Below are positions 36,163 to 44,721 of a stretch of 64,000 nt of DNA, one piece after another. Each line of letters begins with the position of its first letter. Positions within the stretch are counted from its first letter, which is position 1. Source of the DNA: Moorella sp. Hama-1 (lineage in GTDB: Bacteria > Bacillota > DSM-521 > Neomoorellales > Neomoorellaceae); NCBI RefSeq assembly GCF_023734095.1, contig NZ_AP024620.1, positions 2,600,501 through 2,664,500 of the forward strand, read 5' to 3'. The translations under genes were made by a program, and so were the position numbers. The notes under the pieces are model-generated. The model was not told the origin of the DNA. It did no database searches and saw nothing but the letters and a program-made list of their open reading frames with translations.

Positions 36163-37164
36163 ATGTTCCGGCGCATTAAGTTCAAGTTTCTTTTTCTCGC
36201 CGGCGCCCTGGCGATTATCGTAGCCTTTCCCCTGGCGGCCTGGGCCTTGAATTACCAGGTTCAACCCGGCGATACCCTGTGGGCCATTGCCCAACGTTTC
36301 GGTACCAGCATCAGCGACTTGAAGGCCGGCAATAATCTTAGTAGCGATGTTATTTATCCCGGCCAAAATCTCACCATTCCCGGCGGCGCCCCTCCTCAAG
36401 CCCCTGATTATACCATTCTGCAGCAGCAGATCCAGAACTACCTGGCGGACAAGCCCGGGACCTATGGCGTCTACTTTAAAGATCTGGCCTCCGGCCAATC
36501 CTTCGGCATCAATGCTGACACTCCCCTACCGGCAGCCAGCACGGTGAAACTACCGGCCGTCCTCTTCATCAATAGCCTGGTGGACCAGGGTGTCCTGGAC
36601 TGGCAGCAAAAGCTGACTTACAACAGTGCCACTGATTACCAGGGCGGTAGCGGCATCCTGCAGTTCAGCGTCAAGGACGGGGATCAATTCACCCTGCGTA
36701 CCTTGACGACCCTGGCCATTACCACCAGCGACAACATTGCTTATAATATGCTGCGCAATTTCGTAGGCAAAGGGAGCATCGCCAATTATATGCAAAGCCT
36801 TGGTGGCCAGACAGTCTTCCCGGGCGGGCAAAACCTGAGTACCGCCCGGGATATGGCTATCTATGTCCAGGCAGCTTTGAACTCTGCCAATACCAGCGCC
36901 AACGGCCGCCGGCTGCTGGACGATATGGCCAACGGTATTTATAACGAAGGTATACCCTTAAAAATACCCGCCGGTGTTACTGTAGCCCACAAGGAGGGCT
37001 TCGTCTGGGGCAGCCCCGGTGACGTCGGCGTGGTCTTCGGTTCCCGGCCTTTCATTATCACTGTCCTTTCCCAGAATGTCCCCGACCCTGACCAGGGTTT
37101 CGCCAATATCGCTACGATCACCCGGATGATCTATGACTACCAGGAAAACCTGGCCGGCAAATAA
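36163..37164 (+). CDS. Exported LysM plus beta-lactamase-fold protein
   Basis: Predicted to be secreted and bound to the cell wall. ATG at 36163 with GGAGGT six bases upstream, 333 residues. Signal peptide at 1-27 (ends AAWALN), one LysM domain at about 28-72 (YQVQPGDTLWAIAQRFGTS), then a class-A-like serine hydrolase domain. The catalytic STVK and the SDN triad (TTSDNIAYNML) are visible, while the third motif reads KEG instead of KTG. It may be a beta-lactamase relative, a D,D-peptidase or an inactive muropeptide-binding protein. Alone on plus between two minus operons. Confidence 0.85.
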   Translation: MFRRIKFKFLFLAGALAIIVAFPLAAWALNYQVQPGDTLWAIAQRFGTSISDLKAGNNLSSDVIYPGQNLTIPGGAPPQAPDYTILQQQIQNYLADKPGTYGVYFKDLASGQSFGINADTPLPAASTVKLPAVLFINSLVDQGVLDWQQKLTYNSATDYQGGSGILQFSVKDGDQFTLRTLTTLAITTSDNIAYNMLRNFVGKGSIANYMQSLGGQTVFPGGQNLSTARDMAIYVQAALNSANTSANGRRLLDDMANGIYNEGIPLKIPAGVTVAHKEGFVWGSPGDVGVVFGSRPFIITVLSQNVPDPDQGFANIATITRMIYDYQENLAGK

Positions 37165-37203
37165 ACAAGCAGCGGAGTTGTTTATCGGTGCCGGTTGGTA
37201 AAA

Positions 37204-37253
37204 GGAAAGAGGCTCCCGGCGACGCCTGCAGGCGACGCCAGGGGCCTCTTTCC
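37204..37253. terminator. Inverted repeat after the LysM gene
   Basis: Arms ggaaagaggc and gcctctttcc enclose a second palindromic region with gcctgcaggc. Placed between convergent genes, it could end transcription from both sides, but there is no long T-run. Confidence 0.5.
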
Positions 37254-37335
37254 AGTTAAACACCTATAGCGGCGCCATGCCTTTATTAGCGCCGGCGACT
37301 GGGGTTAGCAGGGTGAAATCGGGGCTCTCCGCCAT

Positions 37336-39342
37336 CTAAATCCCTCGCCCTACCTCATAACCCTCCCAGATGGCCGCCAGGATATTCCGGGGCTCCCGGG
37401 AGTCGCCGATGAGGTACAGGTTGGGGATTTTATCCCGCAAGGCGTTATAGAGCCGCTGATCGGCGGCAAAGCCCACAGCCAGGATAACGGTATCGGCCGG
37501 CAGGGTGCTGCGCTGGTAGGTTTTACTGATGAGGGTCACCCCGTCGTCGGTTACCTCCAGGACGCTGGTCTCAGTCAGCCATTTGACCCCGTTCATTTTT
37601 AGCAAATCCAAGAGCATCATCCGGTTCATATAGGGGACGGGGATGCCGGCGCGCATCAGGTCATCCAGGATCTCAATGATGGTGACGTCCTTGCCCTGCT
37701 GAGCGAGCCAGAGGGCCGTTTCACATCCCGCCAGCCCGCCGCCGATAATAACAACCCTGCCTCCGGCCTGCTTTTTACCCAGGAGGATATCGGAAACCGT
37801 AGTCACCTTATCTTTATTAATGCCCGCTATATCGGGAATGGCCGGCGTGGAACCGGTGGCCACAATGACTGCGTCGGGGTTTTGCTGCTGGACAAAATCC
37901 GGCGTTACCTCCTGGTTCAGGTGGATCTCCACCTGTAGCTCGCCGAGTTCAGTCTTGTACCACTCCAGCAGGCGTCCGTCATCAGCCTTGAAATCCGGTA
38001 CCGCAGCCTCGACAACATGGCCCCCCAGGCGGTCACTCTTCTCGTAAAGGCTCACCCGGTGGCCCCGCAGGGCGGCCACCCGGGCCGCCTCCATACCGGC
38101 CACTCCACCGCCGATGACCATGACCTGTTTGGCTTCTGGCGCCCGGCCGATGGCGTACTCCTTTTCCCGGCCGCAGGCCGGGTTCACCGTGCAGGAGAGG
38201 GGCCGGCCCAGGAAGCCCCGGCCCAGGCAGCCGTCGTGGCAGCCGATACAGGGCCGGATATTCTTGCTCCTCCCGGTCATGACCTTGTTAACCCAGTAAG
38301 GATCCGTGAGAAGGCCGCGGCCGATGGCGATCATATCGGCCTGGCCCTTGACCAGGGCCTCCTCTGCCAGCCCCGGTATCTCCAGCCTCCCGGCGACGAT
38401 GACCGGTACCTTGACAACTTCTTTTAACCTCTGGGTGAGTGGCAGGTAACAGCCGTGCTTCTGGTAAACCGGCGGGTGGGCCCAGTACCAGGCGTCGTAG
38501 GAGCCGGCATCGGCATTAAAGCCGTCGTAACCAGCCTCCTCCAGAATCCGCGCCGCCGCCAACCCCTCGTCCACGTCCCGGCCTTTTTCCTGGAAGTCCT
38601 CCCCGGGCAAACCGCCCTGGCGCAAGTCTTTGATGTAGTTTTTGATACTGAAACGCAACACCACGGGAAAATCTTTGCCCACTCTGTCTTTAATAGCGCG
38701 GACGATTTCAATGGGAAAGGTCAGCCTGTCCTCTAAAGCACCGCCGTATTTATCGCCCCTTCTATTGAATAAAGCGATAGTGAACTGGTCGAGGAGATAG
38801 CCTTCATGCATGGCATGGATCTCCACCCCGTCAAAGCCGGCTTCCACGGCGATCTCCGCCGCTTCACCGGCCCGCTGAACGAGGGTCTCGACCTCCGCCG
38901 TGGTCAACTCCCGGCAGGTTATGGATGGATCCCAGAAGTTAGGGATGGCTGACGGCGCCACAGGATGGCTTTCCAGGAGAATGGGCGCTGCCACCCGGCC
39001 GAAGCCCATACCTAACTGTAAAAAAATCTTAGTACCATAGGCATGAACCCGCTCCGTCAATTCACCCGCCGTGGCGATAAAGTGCAAGGGGTTCACCGTG
39101 GCCACCGGCACTGCCCCGGCTTTGAACCTCTCGATTTCGTTATCGACTTTGGTGACGCTGGTGATGATCAGCCCGGTGCCGCCTTTAGCCCTCTCCACGT
39201 AGTAGTCAACCACTCGCTTGGAGAAACAGCCGTCCTGGGTGGCCAGGCCCAGGACACCCATGGGGGCCATGGCAATCTTGTTCTTAATCTCCACCTTGCC
39301 GATCTTTATCGGCTCAAAAAGTCTGGTATAGGCTACCACCAC
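37336..39342 (-). CDS. Old-yellow-enzyme-family Fe-S flavoenzyme (2-enoate reductase-like), copy 1
   Basis: A 668-residue NADH:flavin oxidoreductase of the 2-enoate / 2,4-dienoyl-CoA reductase type. The FMN TIM barrel spans 1 to about 370 (LFEPIKIGKVEIKNKIAMAP, EIHAMHEGYLLDQFT). Four cysteines for a [4Fe-4S] cluster follow (PCIGCHDGCLGR, then LSCTVNPACG). FAD and NAD(P) Rossmann motifs are VMVIGGGVAGMEAARVAA and VVIIGGGLAGCETALWLA. The substrate is unknown. GTG start behind GGGAGG. A near-identical gene lies 20 kb away (57489-59492), differing at the last residues (EVGRGI versus EVARNL). Confidence 0.93.
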   Translation of the reverse strand: MVVAYTRLFEPIKIGKVEIKNKIAMAPMGVLGLATQDGCFSKRVVDYYVERAKGGTGLIITSVTKVDNEIERFKAGAVPVATVNPLHFIATAGELTERVHAYGTKIFLQLGMGFGRVAAPILLESHPVAPSAIPNFWDPSITCRELTTAEVETLVQRAGEAAEIAVEAGFDGVEIHAMHEGYLLDQFTIALFNRRGDKYGGALEDRLTFPIEIVRAIKDRVGKDFPVVLRFSIKNYIKDLRQGGLPGEDFQEKGRDVDEGLAAARILEEAGYDGFNADAGSYDAWYWAHPPVYQKHGCYLPLTQRLKEVVKVPVIVAGRLEIPGLAEEALVKGQADMIAIGRGLLTDPYWVNKVMTGRSKNIRPCIGCHDGCLGRGFLGRPLSCTVNPACGREKEYAIGRAPEAKQVMVIGGGVAGMEAARVAALRGHRVSLYEKSDRLGGHVVEAAVPDFKADDGRLLEWYKTELGELQVEIHLNQEVTPDFVQQQNPDAVIVATGSTPAIPDIAGINKDKVTTVSDILLGKKQAGGRVVIIGGGLAGCETALWLAQQGKDVTIIEILDDLMRAGIPVPYMNRMMLLDLLKMNGVKWLTETSVLEVTDDGVTLISKTYQRSTLPADTVILAVGFAADQRLYNALRDKIPNLYLIGDSREPRNILAAIWEGYEVGRGI

Positions 39343-39428
39343 AGTTAACCTCCCGTTTTTCCTGGTATTAGGTATTTACTAAATTTATTGTGCACCAATA
39401 CCAGCCAATTATTAGTACCCTTATATTT

Positions 39429-39590
39429 TTATTCCCGCAGCTCCCTGTCCCAGCGCAGGCCCCGGTAAGCGGGATGGCACAGGCGCCCGTCCAGAGGCTG
39501 CTCCAGGTAGTCCACGGTACAGAGCGGGCCATACCCCCCTCCAGGCCCTGCCCGACACAGGCGGCAAAAAAGTTGGGACTGTTGCCTCAC
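39429..39590 (-). CDS. Possible small Cys-rich protein
   Basis: A 53-codon GTG-start frame with FCRLCRAGPGGGYGPLC and a later LCHPAYRGLRW, spacing that could form a zinc knuckle. The SD is weak (cataggtgagg). It sits upstream of flavoenzyme copy 1 and divergent from the ECF cluster. It may be a remnant of a longer gene; I do not recognise it. Confidence 0.3.
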   Translation of the reverse strand: MRQQSQLFCRLCRAGPGGGYGPLCTVDYLEQPLDGRLCHPAYRGLRWDRELRE

Positions 39591-39627
39591 CTATGACGGT
39601 TCAACGACACATATAACAAAGTTTTAT

Positions 39628-39656
39628 TTTACAGATTACACATGCGAATATATAAT
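39628..39656 (+). promoter_or_regulatory. Sigma-A promoter of the ECF transporter cluster
   Basis: TTTACA, 17 bp, TATAAT on plus, about 59 bp before a GTG with the SD GGAGGAGATATT. This puts the transcript start within the annotated-looking frame of the S component, so translation must start downstream. Confidence 0.8.
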
Positions 39657-39714
39657 AGCATTGGCGGTGCAGACAGGCAAAGTCGTACCACATTTTGGTT
39701 TGGGAGGAGATATT

Positions 39715-40178
39715 GTGAACAAACCTGTAAAGCTGGTATGCTTGCGGCAGTGCTCCTGGGTCCCTGGCCGGGGGCTTTGACCGGGCTTCTTGGCAATATT
39801 ATCCAGGGTGTATTAACTGATCCGGCAAGCATACCTTTTGGTGTTGTCAATGCAGTCATCGGTCTAGTTGTAGGCTACCTGTCGCTAAAACGCGGCTTTG
39901 AAGATTATGTTACCCCTTTGCTGGCCGGATTGATCCTGGCAATACTTTGCCCGGTGGTAGGCACGCCCATCGCGGTGTACCTTTTCGGAGGTGTTACCGG
40001 TGGCGGTGTGGATATTTTGTATGCTATTTTCCTAAAAAAAGAAATGGGAATATTTACATCTGCTTTTCTGGCCCGTATTCCAGCGAACCTTGTCGATAAA
40101 CTTTTGAGCGCTTATATGGTCATGCTGGTAATACGTAAGTTTCCTCCCGCCATGAAAATGAAAAGGGCTAGTGTTTAA
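39715..40178 (+). pseudogene. ECF transporter S component, N-terminally truncated and frameshifted
   Basis: The membrane part (from AGMLAAVLLGPWPGALTGLLG onwards, read in part) is a typical substrate-binding S subunit of an energy-coupling-factor transporter. The expected first helix is missing. The only well-placed start, GTG at 39715 behind GGAGGAGATATT, begins MNKPVKLV in a different frame and stops after 21 codons at 39780. Joining MNKPVK to AGMLAA needs a frame change near 39730. The likeliest reading is an internal deletion that broke the gene. A start inside the S frame upstream of the promoter is not credible. The substrate is unknown. Confidence 0.65.
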
Positions 40179-40193
40179 CTTCAGCTAAGGATA

Positions 40194-40910
40194 GTGAATC
40201 CACCAAATATGACGATCAGGGTTGAGACACGCGCGATAATGGCAATTATCGCGCTTTTGGCAGTTACTATAATCCCCACCTGGAAGCAACTGGCTGCCAA
40301 TCTCGTCGCCCTTTTGATTTTTGCTACGTTTACCGGTGTTTTTAAAGAGGTAGTAAAGCGCCTATGGCCATGTGCCTCTTTGTTGGTGGCAATGCTTATA
40401 ATTCATAGTCTCTTTAATCCTGCCAACCAGCATTACTGGTGGGTGTTCGGCCTGGAGGGGACAGTATATGCCCTGAGGTTGGCATTGCGTTTATTGTGTA
40501 TTTTAATTATTTTGCATTACCTAATCTCTACCACCCCGCCTTTTGAGTTCGTAAAATTGTTCAACAAAATTCATCCGGATCTGGGAATGATAGTCAGCAT
40601 GTTCCTTGCAATAATGCCCGCTTTGCAGAAACAGTTCATTACAACTCTGGAAATTCAGGAAGTGCGGGGGCTGATTAAGACCAATTCGCTCCCGGCGCGG
40701 CTTAGGGCTTACCTGGCAGTTTTGGTACCAATAGTCATCCACTCTATTAATCATGCGTATAGCCTGGCCCAGCTTCTATATCTGCGCGGTTACAGCGGGC
40801 GCCACATCGGGCTGGCCCGGGAGCCGGCTAAACGAAGCGAAAAGGTGGCCATCGGGCTGTCCGCCGTATACCTGCTGGCCAATGTGCTTGTGGCATACAG
40901 GTGGTATTAG
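40194..40910 (+). CDS. ECF transporter transmembrane T component
   Basis: CbiQ/EcfT-type coupling subunit, 238 residues. Five or six hydrophobic segments lie between about residues 14 and 120 and at the C-terminus (218-236). The cytoplasmic coupling helices include QEVRGLI and the conserved Ala-Arg-Gly-like QLLYLRGYSGR. The start may be GTG at 40194 (AAGGATA close upstream) or ATG five codons later. The stop abuts the start of the ATPase gene. Confidence 0.87.
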   Translation: MNPPNMTIRVETRAIMAIIALLAVTIIPTWKQLAANLVALLIFATFTGVFKEVVKRLWPCASLLVAMLIIHSLFNPANQHYWWVFGLEGTVYALRLALRLLCILIILHYLISTTPPFEFVKLFNKIHPDLGMIVSMFLAIMPALQKQFITTLEIQEVRGLIKTNSLPARLRAYLAVLVPIVIHSINHAYSLAQLLYLRGYSGRHIGLAREPAKRSEKVAIGLSAVYLLANVLVAYRWY

Positions 40911-42431
40911 ATGAAAGAGGCAGGCATCCAAGTTGAGTCTTTGAGCCTTTTTTATCCCGGGAACCCCAGACCGGCTTTGCAAGGTATCAATTTAACCGTA
41001 TATCAGGGGGAGATAGCCTTTTTAGTTGGCGGCAATTTAAGCGGCAAGACCTCCCTCCTGCGGTGCCTGGGTGGTTTAATTCCCGGAGTGCTGCCCGGTA
41101 AATGGCAGGGCCGGATCCTGGTGGCCAACAAAAGCCTGAACGCGGAGGGCAACGAGCGTGCGCCTGCAGGCGTGATCCTCCAGAATTCCGATTTATATCT
41201 CTTGCCTCGGGTATACGACGAATTGGCGCTCCCTTTGGTAAATTCCGGGTTGACATCCCGGGAGGCCGAAAAGAGGATCGTACTCCTGGCGGAAGAACTA
41301 GGAATATGTCATCTACTGAACAGGCAGATGAGCAGCCTGTCTGGAGGCGAGCGTCAAAAGGTGGCTTTTGCCGCCGCTATTGCGGTTGATTATCCAGTTA
41401 TACTGTGCGATGAGCCATTTGAACAGGCGGATGCGGAAGCTGCTGAGGCGATGCTTTCCCTTTTAAGAAGGAAAGCAGCTTCAGGGGGTACGGTTCTCAT
41501 TGCAACTCGCTATTTTGAGTATGCCCGTTATTTTGCTGACCGGATCATACTAATCAGGGACGGGGCCGTGATTGCGCAGGACAGGTCCGGCAATGCTGAA
41601 AAAATCGCTGGAATGGTGCCGGAGTGTCGAATCAGCTGGCGGCAGCGATCTCAGGCTCCTATTTTGACCGTCTCCGGTTCCAGGGAGCTCTTTTTTGAAG
41701 GCGTCACGCATCTTTTTGACAGCGGGCATGGTATCAAAAATGTTTCTTTAGAAGTCTGTAAGGGCGAAGTAGTGGCAATTATGGGCCCCAACGGGTCGGG
41801 CAAAACTACTCTGCTCAAGCATACGGTCGGCCTTTTAAGACCCCAGGAGGGGCGGGTTTGGTTGCGCGAGACAGAAACCTCGCGGCTACCCGTAGGCCTG
41901 CTGGCTGAGAAAATCGGCATGTTATTTCAAAATCCCGACGACCAGATATTTAATGAAAGAGTGGACTGCGAAATAGCCTGTAGCTTAAGGGCGCGTGGCG
42001 CACGGTGGAATGAAGCTCTCAAAGAAGCAGCCCATTGGCTTGCCAAAATTGGGCAGGCCCAAATAGCCGCTAGCCACCCGCATTCCTTACCTTATTCGCT
42101 GCGGCAAATAGTATCCTTAGTGTCGGTTTTGATCAACCGGCCGGAGATTATAGTGCTTGATGAACCTTTCAAATCCCTCGACTATCGGAATGTAGAAATA
42201 CTCATGTCAATTATACTTGAGCTACGGCAAGAAAAGGACAACCCCATAATCCTAGTGACTCATGATCCAACTGTAACCCTGCTTTACGCCAATCGAGTAG
42301 CTTTCTTTGATCATGGTGAAATAGTTCTGCAGGGGGTCCCGCAAGATATTTTCTTTTCTACTCAGTTCCGGAATTTAAGCTTGAGCAGGCACCCGTTTAT
42401 AAGGGGGCTACTAGATAGCAATAACCATTAA
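40911..42431 (+). CDS. ECF transporter ATPase with two fused ABC domains
   Basis: 506 residues holding both nucleotide-binding domains of an ECF module. Domain 1: Walker A GGNLSGKTSLLR, signature LSGGERQKVAFA, Walker B VILCDEPFEQAD. Domain 2: Walker A MGPNGSGKTTLLK, Q-loop FQNPDDQIF, Walker B EIIVLDEPFKSLD and switch VTHDPT. The signature of domain 2 is degenerate (YSLRQIVSL in place of LSGGQ), so one of the two composite ATP sites may be weakened. It probably powers the T subunit and, if the local S subunit is dead, may serve S subunits encoded elsewhere. Confidence 0.93.
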   Translation: MKEAGIQVESLSLFYPGNPRPALQGINLTVYQGEIAFLVGGNLSGKTSLLRCLGGLIPGVLPGKWQGRILVANKSLNAEGNERAPAGVILQNSDLYLLPRVYDELALPLVNSGLTSREAEKRIVLLAEELGICHLLNRQMSSLSGGERQKVAFAAAIAVDYPVILCDEPFEQADAEAAEAMLSLLRRKAASGGTVLIATRYFEYARYFADRIILIRDGAVIAQDRSGNAEKIAGMVPECRISWRQRSQAPILTVSGSRELFFEGVTHLFDSGHGIKNVSLEVCKGEVVAIMGPNGSGKTTLLKHTVGLLRPQEGRVWLRETETSRLPVGLLAEKIGMLFQNPDDQIFNERVDCEIACSLRARGARWNEALKEAAHWLAKIGQAQIAASHPHSLPYSLRQIVSLVSVLINRPEIIVLDEPFKSLDYRNVEILMSIILELRQEKDNPIILVTHDPTVTLLYANRVAFFDHGEIVLQGVPQDIFFSTQFRNLSLSRHPFIRGLLDSNNH

Positions 42432-42521
42432 CCATCGTAAATAATAAAGGAATGGCTTTCCTTTTATCACTTGCGCAGCACCTTCTCATAGAAAGCGATA
42501 ACCTCCTGGCTTAGACTGGAG

Positions 42522-43079
42522 GTGATGAAAATTAGGCGTAGCCGCAAAATAGCTCTGGTGAGCCATTGTATCCTCAACACTAACGCCAAAATCGAGGGAA
42601 CAGCTAGCTATCCTGCCGCGCTGCAGCAGGTTGTCGGGCTTCTCCTCGCCCACCATTATGGGATTATCCAGCTCCCCTGCCCTGAGATGAGGGCAATGGG
42701 ACTGAGAAGGTGGGGGCAGGTAGTCGAACAATATGCAAACCCCTTTTTTACCGAATCTGTTCGCTCTATGCTGGTTCCTACCCTGATGGAGATCCAGGAA
42801 TATGTCCGCAACGGGTACAGGGTGGACCTCCTTATAGGTATTGATAAAAGCCCGTCTTGCGGGGTGAATTTGACCTGCTCGGGCGACTGGGGAGGTGAAA
42901 TAGAAATAAAGAAGCTTACTGAAAGCATGGTGGTTAAAGGTGAAGGGGTAATGATTAGGGTTCTACGCCAGGAGATGGAAAAACTGGGCATACCCCTTAC
43001 AATGGTAGGTGTGGATGAAGATAACCTTAGTTTATCAATTGAAGCAATAAAACAGGCTATGCTGAGGGCGGGATCCTAA
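42522..43079 (+). CDS. TudS-related putative desulfidase (CD3072-like)
   Basis: 185 residues resembling the DUF523/TudS group, which uses a [4Fe-4S] cluster to remove sulfur from thiouracil-type compounds. Candidate cysteines: SHCILN, LPCPEM and SPSCGVNLTCSGDW. The function here is inferred from family. A strong GGAGGTG overlaps the first ATG, so the start is ambiguous; the real one may be a few codons inside (near KIRRSRK). It follows the ECF cluster by about 90 bp. Confidence 0.75.
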   Translation: MMKIRRSRKIALVSHCILNTNAKIEGTASYPAALQQVVGLLLAHHYGIIQLPCPEMRAMGLRRWGQVVEQYANPFFTESVRSMLVPTLMEIQEYVRNGYRVDLLIGIDKSPSCGVNLTCSGDWGGEIEIKKLTESMVVKGEGVMIRVLRQEMEKLGIPLTMVGVDEDNLSLSIEAIKQAMLRAGS

Positions 43080-43265
43080 AACCCTTGCCCGGCCCGCAGT
43101 CCTCGATATGGGCCAGGGCTCACCTCCTGCCCGGGCTTTACCTGTAGTATCTCAGCCCGGCAGCAGGCAATCGCCGGTGTGAGCCAGTTCCATGGCTGCC
43201 AGCACCGTGCTCAAAATAAAAATCCGGCCCCCGGGCCGTTATACGAAGTCTGTACCAGGATAAAT

Positions 43266-43829
43266 TTAGAAGATACTTTCTACCTGTACCTCAAAGCCAA
43301 CTATCACCCGCGACTTAACCGTCCCCTGCTGCTCTGCTTCCTGATCGAGGACAAATTTTCCTTCCTGCCGGCAAAAAACCTGCACTGATTTATGTTGGGG
43401 ATCGACAATCCAATATTCCCTGACGCCTTTCTTTTCATAGACCTTGTACTTGCTGCGCAGGTCGTAATAACCCGTACTGGGGGAGAGTATCTCCGCCACC
43501 AGGTCCGGGGCGCCGTTGATACGTTTTTCATCTATAATAGGTAGCTTTTCGTTAGAAATAAAAATTATGTCCGGTTGATAGGTTTCCGTATCGTCTAGGT
43601 AGACGTCCAAGGGCGCATGCAACACAATGCCCAGCCCTTTGTCCAGGACAAAGCCCGCCATTTTTAATTCCAACTTCATGGATACCATTTGGTGATAGGG
43701 TGTAGGCGAAGGTGTCATTACCAGTTCCCCCCCGATAAGCTGATAGGGTGACCCCTCCGGGAGGCGGCAATAGTCTTCATAAGTATACCGTTCTCGACCC
43801 ACCGCTAGTTCTGCCAGACTAACTCCCAT
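43266..43829 (-). CDS. Uma2-family (DUF820) PD-(D/E)XK endonuclease-like protein, copy 1
   Basis: 187 residues of the Uma2 family, a restriction-endonuclease-like fold widespread in Cyanobacteria and some Clostridia. Family landmarks: YTYEDYCRLPEGSPYQLIGG, the YQPDIIFIS strand with the active-site Asp, GAPDLVAEILSP and YEKKGVREYWIVDP. Cellular role not established for the family. A second, closely similar gene of identical length is at 56369-56932. Confidence 0.85.
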   Translation of the reverse strand: MGVSLAELAVGRERYTYEDYCRLPEGSPYQLIGGELVMTPSPTPYHQMVSMKLELKMAGFVLDKGLGIVLHAPLDVYLDDTETYQPDIIFISNEKLPIIDEKRINGAPDLVAEILSPSTGYYDLRSKYKVYEKKGVREYWIVDPQHKSVQVFCRQEGKFVLDQEAEQQGTVKSRVIVGFEVQVESIF

Positions 43830-43975
43830 TTTCCTACACCTCCGTTCCCTTGGTTCTGCTTTTTACCGGCAGTTTTTTCTTTATTCTATCTGAAAGTTAC
43901 CGGGTGAGCAAGCATAAGGAGTACCCGCTCCCGGCAGCTCGGTTAGCTAAGACCACTTCTTCAACATAGGAGTAA

Positions 43976-44203
43976 ATTCGGTTTGCCGGTCTTTCTTTTG
44001 CCGCCTACGATGTCGGTAAAATCAACCTGTTCGACCTCATTCCCTTGAACCCTTTTTCTCTGGCGGTAATCTACAGTGTAGCCATTATTGTCATTATCTA
44101 TCTGGTAGATATCTGGGAACAGAAAAGGAATACCCGGGCTTCCCAAAGTATCTATCCCAAAAATATTTCCGCGGGGAAGGTGTTAAACCATGCTCAAGAA
44201 TAA
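43976..44203 (+). pseudogene. C-terminal remnant of a YeeE/YedE-like membrane protein
   Basis: An open frame without a start, bounded upstream by TAA at 43973. It encodes FAGLSFAAYDVGKINLFDL followed by one strong membrane helix (VIYSVAIIVIIYLVDIW) and a basic tail. This resembles the end of YedE-type sulfur/selenium-associated transporters. The N-terminal part is missing. The following rhodanese frame overlaps its last codons, as sulfur-related genes often do. Confidence 0.5.
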
Positions 44204-44676
44204 TCGCGACAAGGTGTTGATAGCGGTAACCTTCGCCTTCCTGGTTTTTATGGTCCTGGCTGCCGCCATGGGCGGCTGGCCTCGCGCCGGCGCGGCCGCC
44301 GATAGCCAGCAAATTATCCAGCAGGCGGTCTTCGCCTATTATGAGCGCATGCCGGATGATATCTATAAAATCCCGGAAGCAGAATTTAAAGAAGCTCGTT
44401 GATGCCGGTGACCCGAACATTTACATCCTGGACATCCGGGACGCCAAGGATTTTGCTGCCGGCCATATACCCGGCGCCCATAACATTCCCTTTAAAGAAG
44501 TAGGGCGCAACCTGGATAAGCTGCCCCGCGACAAAACAATTATCGTTTACTGCTATACCGGCCAGACCGGCGGCCAGACTACTGCCGCCTTAAATATCGC
44601 CGGCTTCAAAGCCCGTTCCCTTAACGGCGGCATAAACAACGGTTGGCTGAAGGCAGGTTACCCGGTAGTTAAGTAG
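44190..44676 (+). pseudogene. Rhodanese-like exported protein, split by a frameshift
   Basis: Frame 1 (ATG 44190 to TGA 44402) has a signal/membrane segment (about residues 8-28) and continues to KIPEAEF. Frame 2 carries the rhodanese domain KLVDAGDPNIYILDIRDA, then GHIPGAHNIPF and the active-site loop VYCYTGQTGGQT with its cysteine. An extra base in tttaaagaag (44386-44393) separates them; removing one base restores a single protein of about 160 residues. It could be a real mutation, a sequencing error or, less likely, programmed slippage. Confidence 0.75.
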
Positions 44677-44721
44677 AAATCACTCACTTAATAAGGAGCC
44701 TATGGCCAAGGCTCCTTTTAA

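Noticed and set aside
43080-43265. Minus-strand peptide ending AAMELAHTGDCLLPG
   Set aside because: No start, short, and no recognisable family.
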